Source: Amaricoccus solimangrovi
GTDB lineage: Bacteria > Pseudomonadota > Alphaproteobacteria > Rhodobacterales > Rhodobacteraceae
Length of the DNA: 50,735 nucleotides
Reading direction: 5' to 3'
Assembly: GCF_006385685.1 (NCBI RefSeq)
Contig: NZ_VFRP01000027.1
Coordinates: forward strand, 1-50,735
Positions 1-7,282 of the stretch are shown here, piece by piece. Every line of letters begins with the position of its first letter. The first letter of the stretch is position 1. The position numbers were made by a program, and so were the translations under genes. The notes under the pieces are model-generated. The model was not told where the DNA came from. It did not search any database and saw nothing but the letters and a program-made list of their open reading frames with translations.

Positions 1-126
1 GATGAAGGCCATCGCCGAGGCGAGGATGGTCGCCGCGAGCACCCATGGCCGGGAAGCCGTCGCGCAGCGGCCCGCGTCGACCGGATCTCCGGGAGATCTA
101 TCCGGGGCGAGGGGGGCCTGTGCCAT
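1..126 (-). CDS. N-terminal fragment of an MFS drug-exporter (DHA2/14-TM type), cut by the window edge
   Basis: Reading the minus strand from an ATG at 126 gives 42 codons that run off the window edge. After about 26 polar residues the frame reads RPWVLAATILASAMAFI, which matches the start of transmembrane helix 1 of DHA2-family major facilitator exporters, where it is normally followed by a DGTVVN motif that would lie outside the window. Members export drugs or dyes across the inner membrane by proton antiport. The identification rests on this one helix, so the substrate cannot be judged. The gene is divergent from the RTX gene at 483. Confidence 0.6.
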   Translation of the reverse strand, partial: MAQAPLAPDRSPGDPVDAGRCATASRPWVLAATILASAMAFI

Positions 127-482
127 GCGGCCAGTGTCGACGGCCCGCGGGGAGGCGTCAATCGGCCCGATGCCAATCGGTGATAATCTCCCGGCCCGGC
201 CACGGCGCGGATGGCCCCACCTCCGCGCGCCATCTCGGCCAGGGCCATCCGGTCCGCGCGACGGAAACGGAGCGAGAGCACATGACCCAAGGATGAACGC
301 GCCGTCGAGGCAGCCGCCCATGGAGCATCAAAGTCCCTACGCGCGCCTATATCCAGAAGGCAGCGAGGGTACGCAGCATCGAGCCCTTGGACGTCAGGCA
401 GTAGGGGGTCCTTTCTCGGAGTTGACAGCACCACTACACCTACGACTATTCCCCCGCCATTTGTGGCGAGGGGAGAACCACT
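127..482. other. Intergenic region between divergent MFS and RTX genes
   Basis: This 356-base stretch separates two divergent genes and should hold both promoters. Short open frames cross it but none has a believable ribosome binding site or protein motif. Near its right end the sequence AGGGGAG lies 7 bases before the TTG at 483 and is the binding site used to choose that start. I see no clear -35/-10 pair. Confidence 0.5.
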
Positions 483-1985
483 TTGTTTCGAACGATTTAT
501 GAGAACGACGCGGATATCACGCTCACGGACGAGGCCGACACCGCGATCATCCAGGGTAACAACGACACTGTTCAGGGCGGGCTTGAGGACGACTGGCTGA
601 CGGCGTCGCTGCGCGCTGGTCAACCGGCGGAGCTATCGACGGTGCTTTCCGGAGGAAATGGAGCCGACGCGCTCCACGCGGCCCTCACGGTCGACGGCAT
701 TTCCTACTCCGAGCCGGAGGATCCCGGGCACGTCGCCGCGACGCTCAGTGGCGGAAGCGGCAATGATGTAGTCGGTATCGATGCGGCTTCGCTCTACGCC
801 GACCAGGAGCTCACGGCAAGCGGAGGTTCCGGATCGGACAAAATAGACATCGTATCGGCCTTCATTTATGATGTATCTGAAAGTGATCATGGTGAATTTG
901 ACAATCATAGTGCATATATAGACGTTGACGGTGGCACCGGATCCGACACGATTAACGTCTCTGTGGAGCAGTGGACATTTGGGACCGTTCGAATTGATGG
1001 CGGGTCTGGAGACGATGAAATCAACTCTGCAAACGGTGAGAATACGATCTACGGCGGAGACGGCGATGACCATATCGCAGCTCTCGGTCAGGGCAGTAGC
1101 GCCATCGATTCGTGGGGAAGGAACACGGTCTATGGTGGCGGAGGCGACGACTTTCTCGATCTGAACGCGCACGGCGAATTCTCGACGTCGAACATTGCCT
1201 ACGGGGACGGCGGCGAGGACACCCTGAACCTGTATGCCAGCGGATATGAGGATATCAGTAACGTCGCCGACGGCGGCGCCGGCGACGACAAGCTAAGTCT
1301 CTCCCTCTTTGCCTCGGGAGGTCTCTACTATTCGGCCTCGGGATCCAACGAGGCCCACGGCGGGGACGGCGACGACGACGTTCGTCTCGTCATCGATCTG
1401 ACTTCCGGGGAGGATTATGCTCCGTCCTACGGCTATAACACGGCCTACGGCGACGATGGCGACGATCGCTTGTCGGCGACGCTGACGGTGGATGACATGA
1501 GCGGCGATCAGTTCCGCTCCGAACTCCACGGGGGTGACGGCGATGACCGCCTGAGCGTCAGGGGCGGCGACGGCAACAGCCTCTTCGGTAACGTGGGTGA
1601 TGACACGCTGCTTGGCTCCTCTGGCGCGGACAGGCTCATCGGCGGGCAGGGCGACGACTACCTCAGGGGCCGAGGCGGCGAGGACGAGTTCGTGTTCAAG
1701 GCCGCCCGGAGCGGCGAGCGCGACCAGGTCGCGGACTTCCACATCGGCGAGGATGTCATCGACCTCTCGGACATGGACGCGAACGCCTTCCGCTCCGGCA
1801 ATCAGGCGTTCCGCTTCTCCGGCCCCGACGACTGGCACGGGACCGGGCGCGTCTGGCTCGAGGACGTCGGGCGGACCACCACGCTCGTCCATATCGACAC
1901 CGGGCGGACAGAGATGACGATCGCGCTGCTCGACGGGCGCGAGGTGCACGCGGATGACTACGGGGCGGGCGACTTCCTGCTCTGA
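483..1985 (+). CDS. RTX (haemolysin-type calcium-binding repeat) protein, no catalytic domain
   Basis: A 500-residue acidic protein made almost wholly of glycine/aspartate-rich nonapeptide repeats such as GGDGDDHI, GGGGDDFL and GGDGDDDV, which fold into calcium-binding parallel beta-rolls. There is no Sec signal peptide. The C-terminal 130 residues (DFHIGEDVIDLSDMDA onward) resemble the C-terminal module of serralysin-type proteins and end in AGDFLL, a likely uncleaved type I secretion signal. The start is a TTG supported by AGGGGAG 7 bases upstream. The C-terminus is related to that of the larger RTX protein at 19057-22056 (IDLS, NQAF/DQAF, GDF[LV]L). No type I secretion ATPase, adaptor or TolC gene is visible in the window. 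It may act as a surface, biofilm or matrix protein. Confidence 0.85.
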   Translation: MFRTIYENDADITLTDEADTAIIQGNNDTVQGGLEDDWLTASLRAGQPAELSTVLSGGNGADALHAALTVDGISYSEPEDPGHVAATLSGGSGNDVVGIDAASLYADQELTASGGSGSDKIDIVSAFIYDVSESDHGEFDNHSAYIDVDGGTGSDTINVSVEQWTFGTVRIDGGSGDDEINSANGENTIYGGDGDDHIAALGQGSSAIDSWGRNTVYGGGGDDFLDLNAHGEFSTSNIAYGDGGEDTLNLYASGYEDISNVADGGAGDDKLSLSLFASGGLYYSASGSNEAHGGDGDDDVRLVIDLTSGEDYAPSYGYNTAYGDDGDDRLSATLTVDDMSGDQFRSELHGGDGDDRLSVRGGDGNSLFGNVGDDTLLGSSGADRLIGGQGDDYLRGRGGEDEFVFKAARSGERDQVADFHIGEDVIDLSDMDANAFRSGNQAFRFSGPDDWHGTGRVWLEDVGRTTTLVHIDTGRTEMTIALLDGREVHADDYGAGDFLL

Positions 1986-2011
1986 TCGGATCCCACGGCA
2001 ACGAGACGAAG

Positions 2012-2036
2012 GGCGGCTCCTCGGGCCGCCTTTTTT
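2012..2036 (+). terminator. Rho-independent terminator of the RTX gene
   Basis: A GGCGGC/GCCGCC stem with a seven-base loop is followed directly by six T residues, 27 bases after the RTX stop codon. This is a textbook intrinsic terminator on the plus strand. Confidence 0.9.
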
Positions 2037-2139
2037 CATGCGGCGGCGCCGGAAGCATCACGCTTCCTTCCCCTCATCCTCGCCCGACCAGCCAGCCGTG
2101 CACCCTGAGAAGCTCTCCCGCCGAAGTGCTCCCCCATCG

Positions 2140-2262
2140 CGGTCCAGCCGCCCGACGATCCGTTCCTCGATGCGCGGGGAACAGTCGCGGGTGAAAACAC
2201 GGACCGGTCGGATCGCCGAACAGACGGGCTCAGGGCGTTCATCCCCGCTCGCGGGGGGATGG
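2140..2262. repeat. Relic of a CRISPR array end: duplicated trailer block plus a broken type I-E repeat
   Basis: Positions 2140-2226 align with 7177-7249, the flank at the leader-distal end of the intact array: both read GCGGTCCAGCCGC/TCGACGATC, then ATGCGCGGG, TGAAAACAC and CGGATCGCCG. The copy here carries an extra 12-13 bases that include GGGAACAG, itself the end of a CRISPR repeat. About ten bases further on, 2237-2258 reads GTTCATCCCCGCTCGCG followed by a run of Gs, which is the array repeat with its second half damaged. The block is therefore a decayed copy of an array terminus, 5 kb from the living one. Confidence 0.7.
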
Positions 2263-2297
2263 CCTCCGACCGCCACACGGAGCCGGACCGAGCCCGA

Positions 2298-3014
2298 TCA
2301 TCCCGGCGCCGGGGTGGGGTCTGGCGCTCCCGGGCGGTCGTCGGTGATCAGCCCGCCGTCGATGAGCTCGAGCCGGCGGTCCATGCGCGCGGCGAGGCCG
2401 AGGTCGTGCGTGACCGCCAGGATCGTCTTGCCGCGCTCGCGCACGAGGTCGCGCAGGATTGCGAAGACCTGTTCGGAGCTCTTGCTGTCGAGGCTGCCGG
2501 TCGGTTCGTCGGCCAGCACCAGTGGCGGATCGTTGGCGAGCGCCCGGGCGACCGCGACGCGCTGGCGCTGCCCGCCCGAGAGCTGTTCGGGCAGCTTGTC
2601 GAAATGTCCGGCGAGGCCGAGGCCGCCGAGCAGTTCCTCGGCCCGCGCGCGCGCCGCCCGCCGGGTGAGGCGGCCGAGCCTCAGCATCGGGATCTCGACA
2701 TTCGCGCGCGCGGTGAACTCCGGCAACAGGAAGTGGAACTGGAAGACGAAGCCGATCGTGGTCAGCCGCAGCTCGGACCGTGCCCGCTCGTCCAGGCGCC
2801 CGGTATCCTGCCCGGCGATGGCGAGCGTGCCCGCCGTGGGCCGGTCGAGAAGGCCGAGCAGGTAGAGAAGCGAGGACTTGCCCGAGCCGGAGGGGCCGGT
2901 CAGGGCAACGAATTCCCGCGCCTCGATGCTCAGGCTCACGTCGCGCACCAGCGTCACCGGCACCGTCGCGGCGAGGGTGCGGCCGAGGTGGCGGGCGTCG
3001 ATCAGCGGGCTCAT
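2298..3014 (-). CDS. ABC transporter ATP-binding protein, LolD/MacB class
   Basis: 238-residue nucleotide-binding subunit. Walker A is GPSGSGKSS, the signature is LSGGQRQRVAVARAL, Walker B is LVLADEPTGS and the switch histidine is in AVTHD. The sequence LYLLGLLDRPTAG is characteristic of the LolCDE/MacB/FtsE branch, which drives mechanotransmission or lipoprotein/antibiotic extrusion rather than classical uptake. It is the last gene of an adaptor-permease-ATPase operon, and its ATG at 3014 overlaps the stop of the permease by four bases (ATGA). The expected length and all motifs are intact. The substrate cannot be told from sequence. Confidence 0.9.
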   Translation of the reverse strand: MSPLIDARHLGRTLAATVPVTLVRDVSLSIEAREFVALTGPSGSGKSSLLYLLGLLDRPTAGTLAIAGQDTGRLDERARSELRLTTIGFVFQFHFLLPEFTARANVEIPMLRLGRLTRRAARARAEELLGGLGLAGHFDKLPEQLSGGQRQRVAVARALANDPPLVLADEPTGSLDSKSSEQVFAILRDLVRERGKTILAVTHDLGLAARMDRRLELIDGGLITDDRPGAPDPTPAPG

Positions 3015-4249
3015 GTCGCGCCCCGGATGATGTCGACGGGATTGAGCCGCGCCGCCCGGCGCGCCGGCAGGTAGCCCGCGATCCCGGCCGCGCCGAGGGC
3101 CAGCGCCGAGGAGATCGCGTAGTGCCACGGGCTCCAGGCGAGCGGCAGGCGCGTCGCATCGCCGAGCTCCGGCACCTCGAAGCGCACGCTCCCGAGCGCC
3201 AGGCAGAGCCCGTAGCCGATGGCCCAGCCGAGAACGGCGCCGGCGCCGCCGATCGCCAGCCCCTCGATCAGGAACAGCCGGCGCATGTCGGTCTCCGCGA
3301 AGCCGAGCGACTTCAGGATGGCGATGTCGCGCGCCTTCTCGTGGGTAATCGTCGAGACGATGTTGAAGATGCCGAACCCCGCGACCAGCAGGATGGCGGC
3401 GACCACGGTGTACATGATGAAGTTGCGGATCACGAGCGCCTCCAGGATCGCCTCGTTCGCCTCCTGCCAGGACACCGCCTTGTAGCCGAGCCCCGCCTCG
3501 GCTCGCGCCGCGATGGCGGGGGCGGCGTCCGGATCCTCGAGGCGGAGACGGATCCGGTTGATGACGTTCGGCCGCTCGGCGAGGATCCGCGCGGTCCGGA
3601 GCGCCATGTAGACCTCGCCCTCGTCGCGCGCCCTGGCGCCGGTGTGGAAGAGGCCGACCACGCGGAAGCCGCGCGAGAGGCCCGATGGCGAGACGATGTC
3701 GACGGTGTCGCCGAGGGTGGCGCCGAGCTTGCCGGCCAGCCCGTCGCCGATGACGACGTTGTCGCCCCCCGCGTCGAGCGACCGGAACCCGCCCTGGACG
3801 AAGTCGCCGGCGACCGAGGAGGCGCGTTCCTCGATTTCGGGCTCGACGCCTGTCACGGTGACGCCCGCGTCGCGGCCGGCGTAGCGCGCGACGCCCTGCG
3901 TCACCAGCGCCGGCGCGACCGTTCCCGGCACCCAGGCCTCGAGCCGCGCGCGCGCCGCGGTCGGATTGGCGATCCCGCGCCGGTCGTCGACGATCCGGAG
4001 GTTCGAGAAGGCGACGACGTCGTAGGCCGCCTCCGCCGGCTGCGGGGCGGGCGCGCGGGTCTCGTCGGTGATCTCGACATGCGGCATCGTGTCGACGAGC
4101 TGGCGCACGAAGTCGTCCTGCGAGCCCTGCATCAGCGCCGCCATCGCGATCGAGAACCCGACGCCGAGCGCGACGCCCAGGCCCGCGACCAGCGTCTGCC
4201 GCGCCCGGCCCCGGATGTGCGCGACGGCGAGGGCGAGGAGGAGCCTCAT
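3011..4249 (-). CDS. FtsX-like ABC transporter permease
   Basis: 412-residue inner-membrane permease with the FtsX/MacB topology: one N-terminal membrane segment (about residues 15-40), a long periplasmic MacB-PCD-like domain, and three C-terminal membrane segments beginning at FIMYTVVAAILLVAGFGIF. The cytoplasmic loop contains EKARDIAILKSLG, the element that contacts the LolD-type ATPase. The ATG at 4249 overlaps the upstream adaptor stop by four bases, so the three genes are translationally coupled. The set most probably forms a periplasm-facing efflux or mechanotransmission pump. Confidence 0.9.
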   Translation of the reverse strand: MRLLLALAVAHIRGRARQTLVAGLGVALGVGFSIAMAALMQGSQDDFVRQLVDTMPHVEITDETRAPAPQPAEAAYDVVAFSNLRIVDDRRGIANPTAARARLEAWVPGTVAPALVTQGVARYAGRDAGVTVTGVEPEIEERASSVAGDFVQGGFRSLDAGGDNVVIGDGLAGKLGATLGDTVDIVSPSGLSRGFRVVGLFHTGARARDEGEVYMALRTARILAERPNVINRIRLRLEDPDAAPAIAARAEAGLGYKAVSWQEANEAILEALVIRNFIMYTVVAAILLVAGFGIFNIVSTITHEKARDIAILKSLGFAETDMRRLFLIEGLAIGGAGAVLGWAIGYGLCLALGSVRFEVPELGDATRLPLAWSPWHYAISSALALGAAGIAGYLPARRAARLNPVDIIRGAT

Positions 4250-5241
4250 TGCCGAACCTCCACGTGCGCGCCCTCGGCGAGGTCGGAGGGCGCGGGCGTG
4301 ATCACCGCCACGCCTTCGTCGAGCCCCTCGGTCACCGCGACCTCGGTCGTGCCCCGGATGCCGAGCGTCACCTCCCGGCGTCTCGCCACGCCCTCCTCGA
4401 CCACCCAGACGGCGCCGGAGGCATCGACCGCGCCGGTCGGCACCAGGAGCGCGTCCTTCTCCTCCCGGACGATGACGTTCACCTCGACGCTCATGCCGAT
4501 CATCAGCGGCGTGTCGGCGGGCAGCGTGAAGCGCACCCGGTAGGTCTTGTTGACGGGGTCGCCCATCGGCGTGACGCTCGCGACCTCGGCCTCGAGCCGC
4601 CGGTCCGGAAAGGCGTCGGCGGCGAGCAGCGTCCGCTGCCCCGGTGTCACCCGCGGGATGTCCTCCTCGTTCACCTCGGCCACCACGCGGAGCGGAGCGA
4701 TCTGACCGACCCAGTAGAGCGCTTCGCCCGGATCGGCGATCTCGCCGACCTCGCCCTCCTGGCGCAGGACGACGCCGTCGGTCGGCGCGCGCAGGACGTA
4801 GTTCTCGAGGCGCGTGCGCGCGCCGGCGATCGCCGCCTCGACCTGCGCCGCCTCGCTCTCGGCGCGCTCGAGATCCGCGCGCGTGGCGATATCGCGTTCG
4901 GCGAGGCGGCGCAGCCGGTCCCACTCGCGCGTGAGATAGTCCTGGCGCGCCTGGAGCTCCGCGATTACCGCCTCCGCCGACCGCGCGTCGAGTCGGGCGA
5001 GCACCTGGTCCTTCGCCACCGTCGCGCCCTCGCAGCCGCAAAGCTCGACGATGCGCGCCTGGACGAGGGGCGCTACCTTCGCCCAGGTCACCGGCTCGAC
5101 CGTGCCGGTCGCGTAGACGACCTCCGCCGCGGTTCCGCGTCGCGCCGGCACCACCTCCACCGCGCGCGGCGAGGACAGCAGGACGAAGGCCGCCGCCGCG
5201 GCGAGGAGAAGCGCGAGAATCGGGACGACGCGGGTCAGCAT
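4246..5241 (-). CDS. HlyD/MacA-family periplasmic adaptor
   Basis: 331-residue membrane-fusion protein. An N-terminal anchor helix (residues 6-25) is followed by the first half of a lipoyl/barrel-sandwich domain, a short alpha-hairpin (LQARQDYLTREWDRLRRLAE and the following helix), the second lipoyl half (LRAPTDGVVLRQEGEVGE) and beta-barrel and membrane-proximal domains. It would link the FtsX-like permease to an outer-membrane channel. It is the first gene of the operon; no outer-membrane factor is encoded nearby. This set belongs to the MacAB/Lol class and should not be taken as the type I secretion system for the RTX proteins. Confidence 0.88.
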   Translation of the reverse strand: MLTRVVPILALLLAAAAAFVLLSSPRAVEVVPARRGTAAEVVYATGTVEPVTWAKVAPLVQARIVELCGCEGATVAKDQVLARLDARSAEAVIAELQARQDYLTREWDRLRRLAERDIATRADLERAESEAAQVEAAIAGARTRLENYVLRAPTDGVVLRQEGEVGEIADPGEALYWVGQIAPLRVVAEVNEEDIPRVTPGQRTLLAADAFPDRRLEAEVASVTPMGDPVNKTYRVRFTLPADTPLMIGMSVEVNVIVREEKDALLVPTGAVDASGAVWVVEEGVARRREVTLGIRGTTEVAVTEGLDEGVAVITPAPSDLAEGAHVEVRQ

Positions 5242-6029
5242 GGGTGTTCGCCTTCCGGGACCGCCGCCCGGGGTAACGGCCTTCGGACGCGCCGGCGCTG
5301 ATCTCGATCAAACCGGACGAACCTCAGGCCGGAACCTCCGATGTCCGCGCCTCCGCGCCGCTTCGGGAGATGATCGCGTTTTCCGATGGGATCCGCCAGC
5401 CACGCGGCGTCCGGACGGCGCGCACGCGGTCGTGTGATCGACGCGGCTTCAGCGAAAGCGTCCCCCTCGCCAGCCCGCCGCGATCGCATCCGCCTCGTCG
5501 CAGAACCAGCGCTCTCCGGCCGCCTCGTCGATCTTCGATCAGCGCCATCCTGTCGTCGGTCATCGGGTCCTCGTGGGCTGTGGTTGAAGTCGGCAAACTC
5601 CACCTTAGCCGCACATCCCGATGGCCACCCCGCCTACACCCGAAATTCCACCACGTCCGGGGACGCTACCCGTGAAAAGCGCGACGCCGGTTTCGCTGGT
5701 TACCGCTGTGAGCTCGAGAAGTCCTCTGCCACGGCCTGAGCCAATGACCGCGTCCCTTCCTTCTCTTCGTGTTTCTGGCACCTGCCGTTGGCTCGCACAT
5801 TCACAGGCAGCAGGGGCCGAGCAGGCGGGGAGGGGGATGATGGGCGGCTCCACGCCGCCCACCGGGCCTGTTCAGGCTGTTGGGCGAGCATGTCGAAGGT
5901 GACGCGCGCCCGACACGATGTCCCGGCCGGCCCGCGTCTCGAGGTCCCAGCCTTCGGCGAAGGGCCGCGTGACCTCGCCGCCGCCCCCGCGCGGGGCCGT
6001 TCTCGAGGTATTTGAAATCGCCATGGCGA
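5242..6029. other. Gene-poor region with possible decayed coding fragments
   Basis: No intact gene can be supported in these 788 bases. On the minus strand around 5460-5575 one frame starts MTDDRMALIEDR and, after a frame change, reads ERWFCDEADAIAAGW, which looks like the end of a small metal-binding (sunset-like) domain. Around 5890-6030 another fragment reads RPFAEGWDLETRAGRDIV. Both look like remnants of genes broken by frameshifts. Their identity is uncertain. Confidence 0.35.
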
Positions 6030-6524
6030 TCATCCGAGGCGCCCCTCGTCATCGACGAGGATCAGGCGCGCCGGCGCGGCGTCGCCCCACCGCCAGAGCA
6101 CCAGGTTCAGATCAGATTCCCCCGCGCCTCTGGCGTAGCTTCGGGCCCGCAGGCCGACGTATCCGTCGGCGATCAGGCGCTCCGCGAGAATTTGCGTCGG
6201 CGCCTTGCCCTCGTCGCGCATTCTGATCCGCCAATCGTCGGCTGCGAGGTCCGCCGGGCTCAGGCCGTACGCTTTCAGCGCATCCCGGTTCGTCGCGTCG
6301 AAGATGGGGGTCAGGTCCCCGCGATAGGCGACGAGCGTCGTGGGCTGCAGCGCGCCGATCTGGTTGGCCTCCCGGATGGCCGTCATGATCGAAAGGGAGG
6401 TGTAGAGGGCCGGCATGCCTTTCGGATTGAAGCGCCCGCCGTGCCGCCGGGAGCCCTCGCCGGACAGGGGCTCTCGCGCCCATACCGGATTGAGAGCGCG
6501 GTAGAGGAGGCCTTCGAAGCGCAT
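6030..6524 (-). CDS. RES-domain toxin of a RES/Xre toxin-antitoxin pair
   Basis: 164 residues with the RES-domain layout: LYRALNP near the N-terminus (conserved Arg), GGRFNPKGMPALYTSLS, then AIREANQ (conserved Glu), and a C-terminal SDLNLVLWRW segment. Characterised RES toxins degrade or modify NAD+, depleting it and halting growth. The ATG at 6524 lies five bases after the antitoxin stop, giving the usual antitoxin-toxin order. Length is normal for the family and nothing appears missing. Confidence 0.88.
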   Translation of the reverse strand: MRFEGLLYRALNPVWAREPLSGEGSRRHGGRFNPKGMPALYTSLSIMTAIREANQIGALQPTTLVAYRGDLTPIFDATNRDALKAYGLSPADLAADDWRIRMRDEGKAPTQILAERLIADGYVGLRARSYARGAGESDLNLVLWRWGDAAPARLILVDDEGRLG

Positions 6525-6529
6525 GCGGG

Positions 6530-6880
6530 TCAGGCGTGCACGCCAGCGTCGACCGCGTCGATGTAGTCCATGACCTCCGCCGCCCGGCCTTCGCGCACGA
6601 GTTGCATCGCGGTCAGCCCGTCGAATCCCGCGAGGGGCTCGGACCGAAACCAGGCATAGGCGATCAGCGCTGAGCCGAAGCGCGGCTCGACGCGGTTCAG
6701 GATCTCGACCATCTCGCGCAGCCGCTTCTGCGTTTTCGGGCTGGCCACCCGGTCCGGACGCATCACGGCGTCGCGGCCGAGGCCCACGGTCCGCGCGACT
6801 TCGTCCATCGTCGTGCGCAACGCCTCGGCGATCCGACCAGGCGCAAACTGCCCGCCTTCCGCGAAAGTCTCGAGACGCAT
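6530..6880 (-). CDS. Xre/MbcA/ParS-type antitoxin partnered with the RES toxin
   Basis: 116-residue protein with an N-terminal region that fits an Xre-like helix-turn-helix (IAEALRTTMDEVARTVGL) and a C-terminal MbcA/ParS toxin-binding domain (RLREMVEILNRVEPRFGS, followed by AYAWFRSEPLAGFDGLTAMQ). GGAG lies 7 bases upstream of the ATG at 6880. A second ATG two codons further upstream (6886) is too close to that GGAG to be preferred. It should neutralise the RES protein and autoregulate the pair. Confidence 0.85.
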   Translation of the reverse strand: MRLETFAEGGQFAPGRIAEALRTTMDEVARTVGLGRDAVMRPDRVASPKTQKRLREMVEILNRVEPRFGSALIAYAWFRSEPLAGFDGLTAMQLVREGRAAEVMDYIDAVDAGVHA

Positions 6881-7282
6881 GCTCATTCTCCACTTTGATT
6901 GACGGAATATGGTGTCAGTAGGAATAGCAATCAAGATGCTGGTACGCCTGCCGAAGCGCTGACCTCCCCAGCAACGGTCGCCTCGACGAAGCGCAGGATC
7001 GGGCGCAGGGCCGCCTCCCGTTTCGGCATGGCATTGCGCGGAAACAAGGCCGGCCATGCCGTCGGTCAGGACCGCGCGGACGTCGCGCGCAAGCGCCGCG
7101 CCTGGTTCGGGGCGCCGCCCGGTCTCGATCCCGCGAAGCCCGCGCGTCGACGAGACTTGGGTCGCGGGAACATGCTGCGGTCCAGCCGCTCGACGATCCG
7201 GACGTCCATGCGCGGGTGAAAACACAATCCGCCCGGATCGCCGGACAGCATGATTATCGCACACAACGCGTAGTTTCGATCC
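6881..7282. other. Array trailer flank, including the block copied at 2140
   Basis: No gene is supported here. Positions 7177-7249 are the intact counterpart of the relic at 2140-2226 and form the leader-distal flank of the CRISPR array. A minus-strand frame at about 6950-7050 reads MPKREAALRPILRFVEATVAGEV and then stops; it resembles a truncated coding remnant but cannot be identified. Confidence 0.5.

Noticed and set aside
2298-5241. The ABC/HlyD genes as the type I secretion system for the RTX proteins
   Set aside because: The ATPase is a separate LolD-like subunit with an FtsX permease, not a fused HlyB-type exporter, so it belongs to the MacAB/Lol class.
2780-5301. Long plus-strand frames opposite the ABC permease and adaptor genes
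   Set aside because: They are shadows of high-GC coding on the other strand; the minus-strand genes have full motif sets and coupled starts.
5460-5605. A small metal-binding gene on the minus strand (ERWFCDEADAIAAGW)
   Set aside because: The recognisable part and the only ATG are in different frames and nothing upstream supports a full domain, so it is listed only as a possible remnant.
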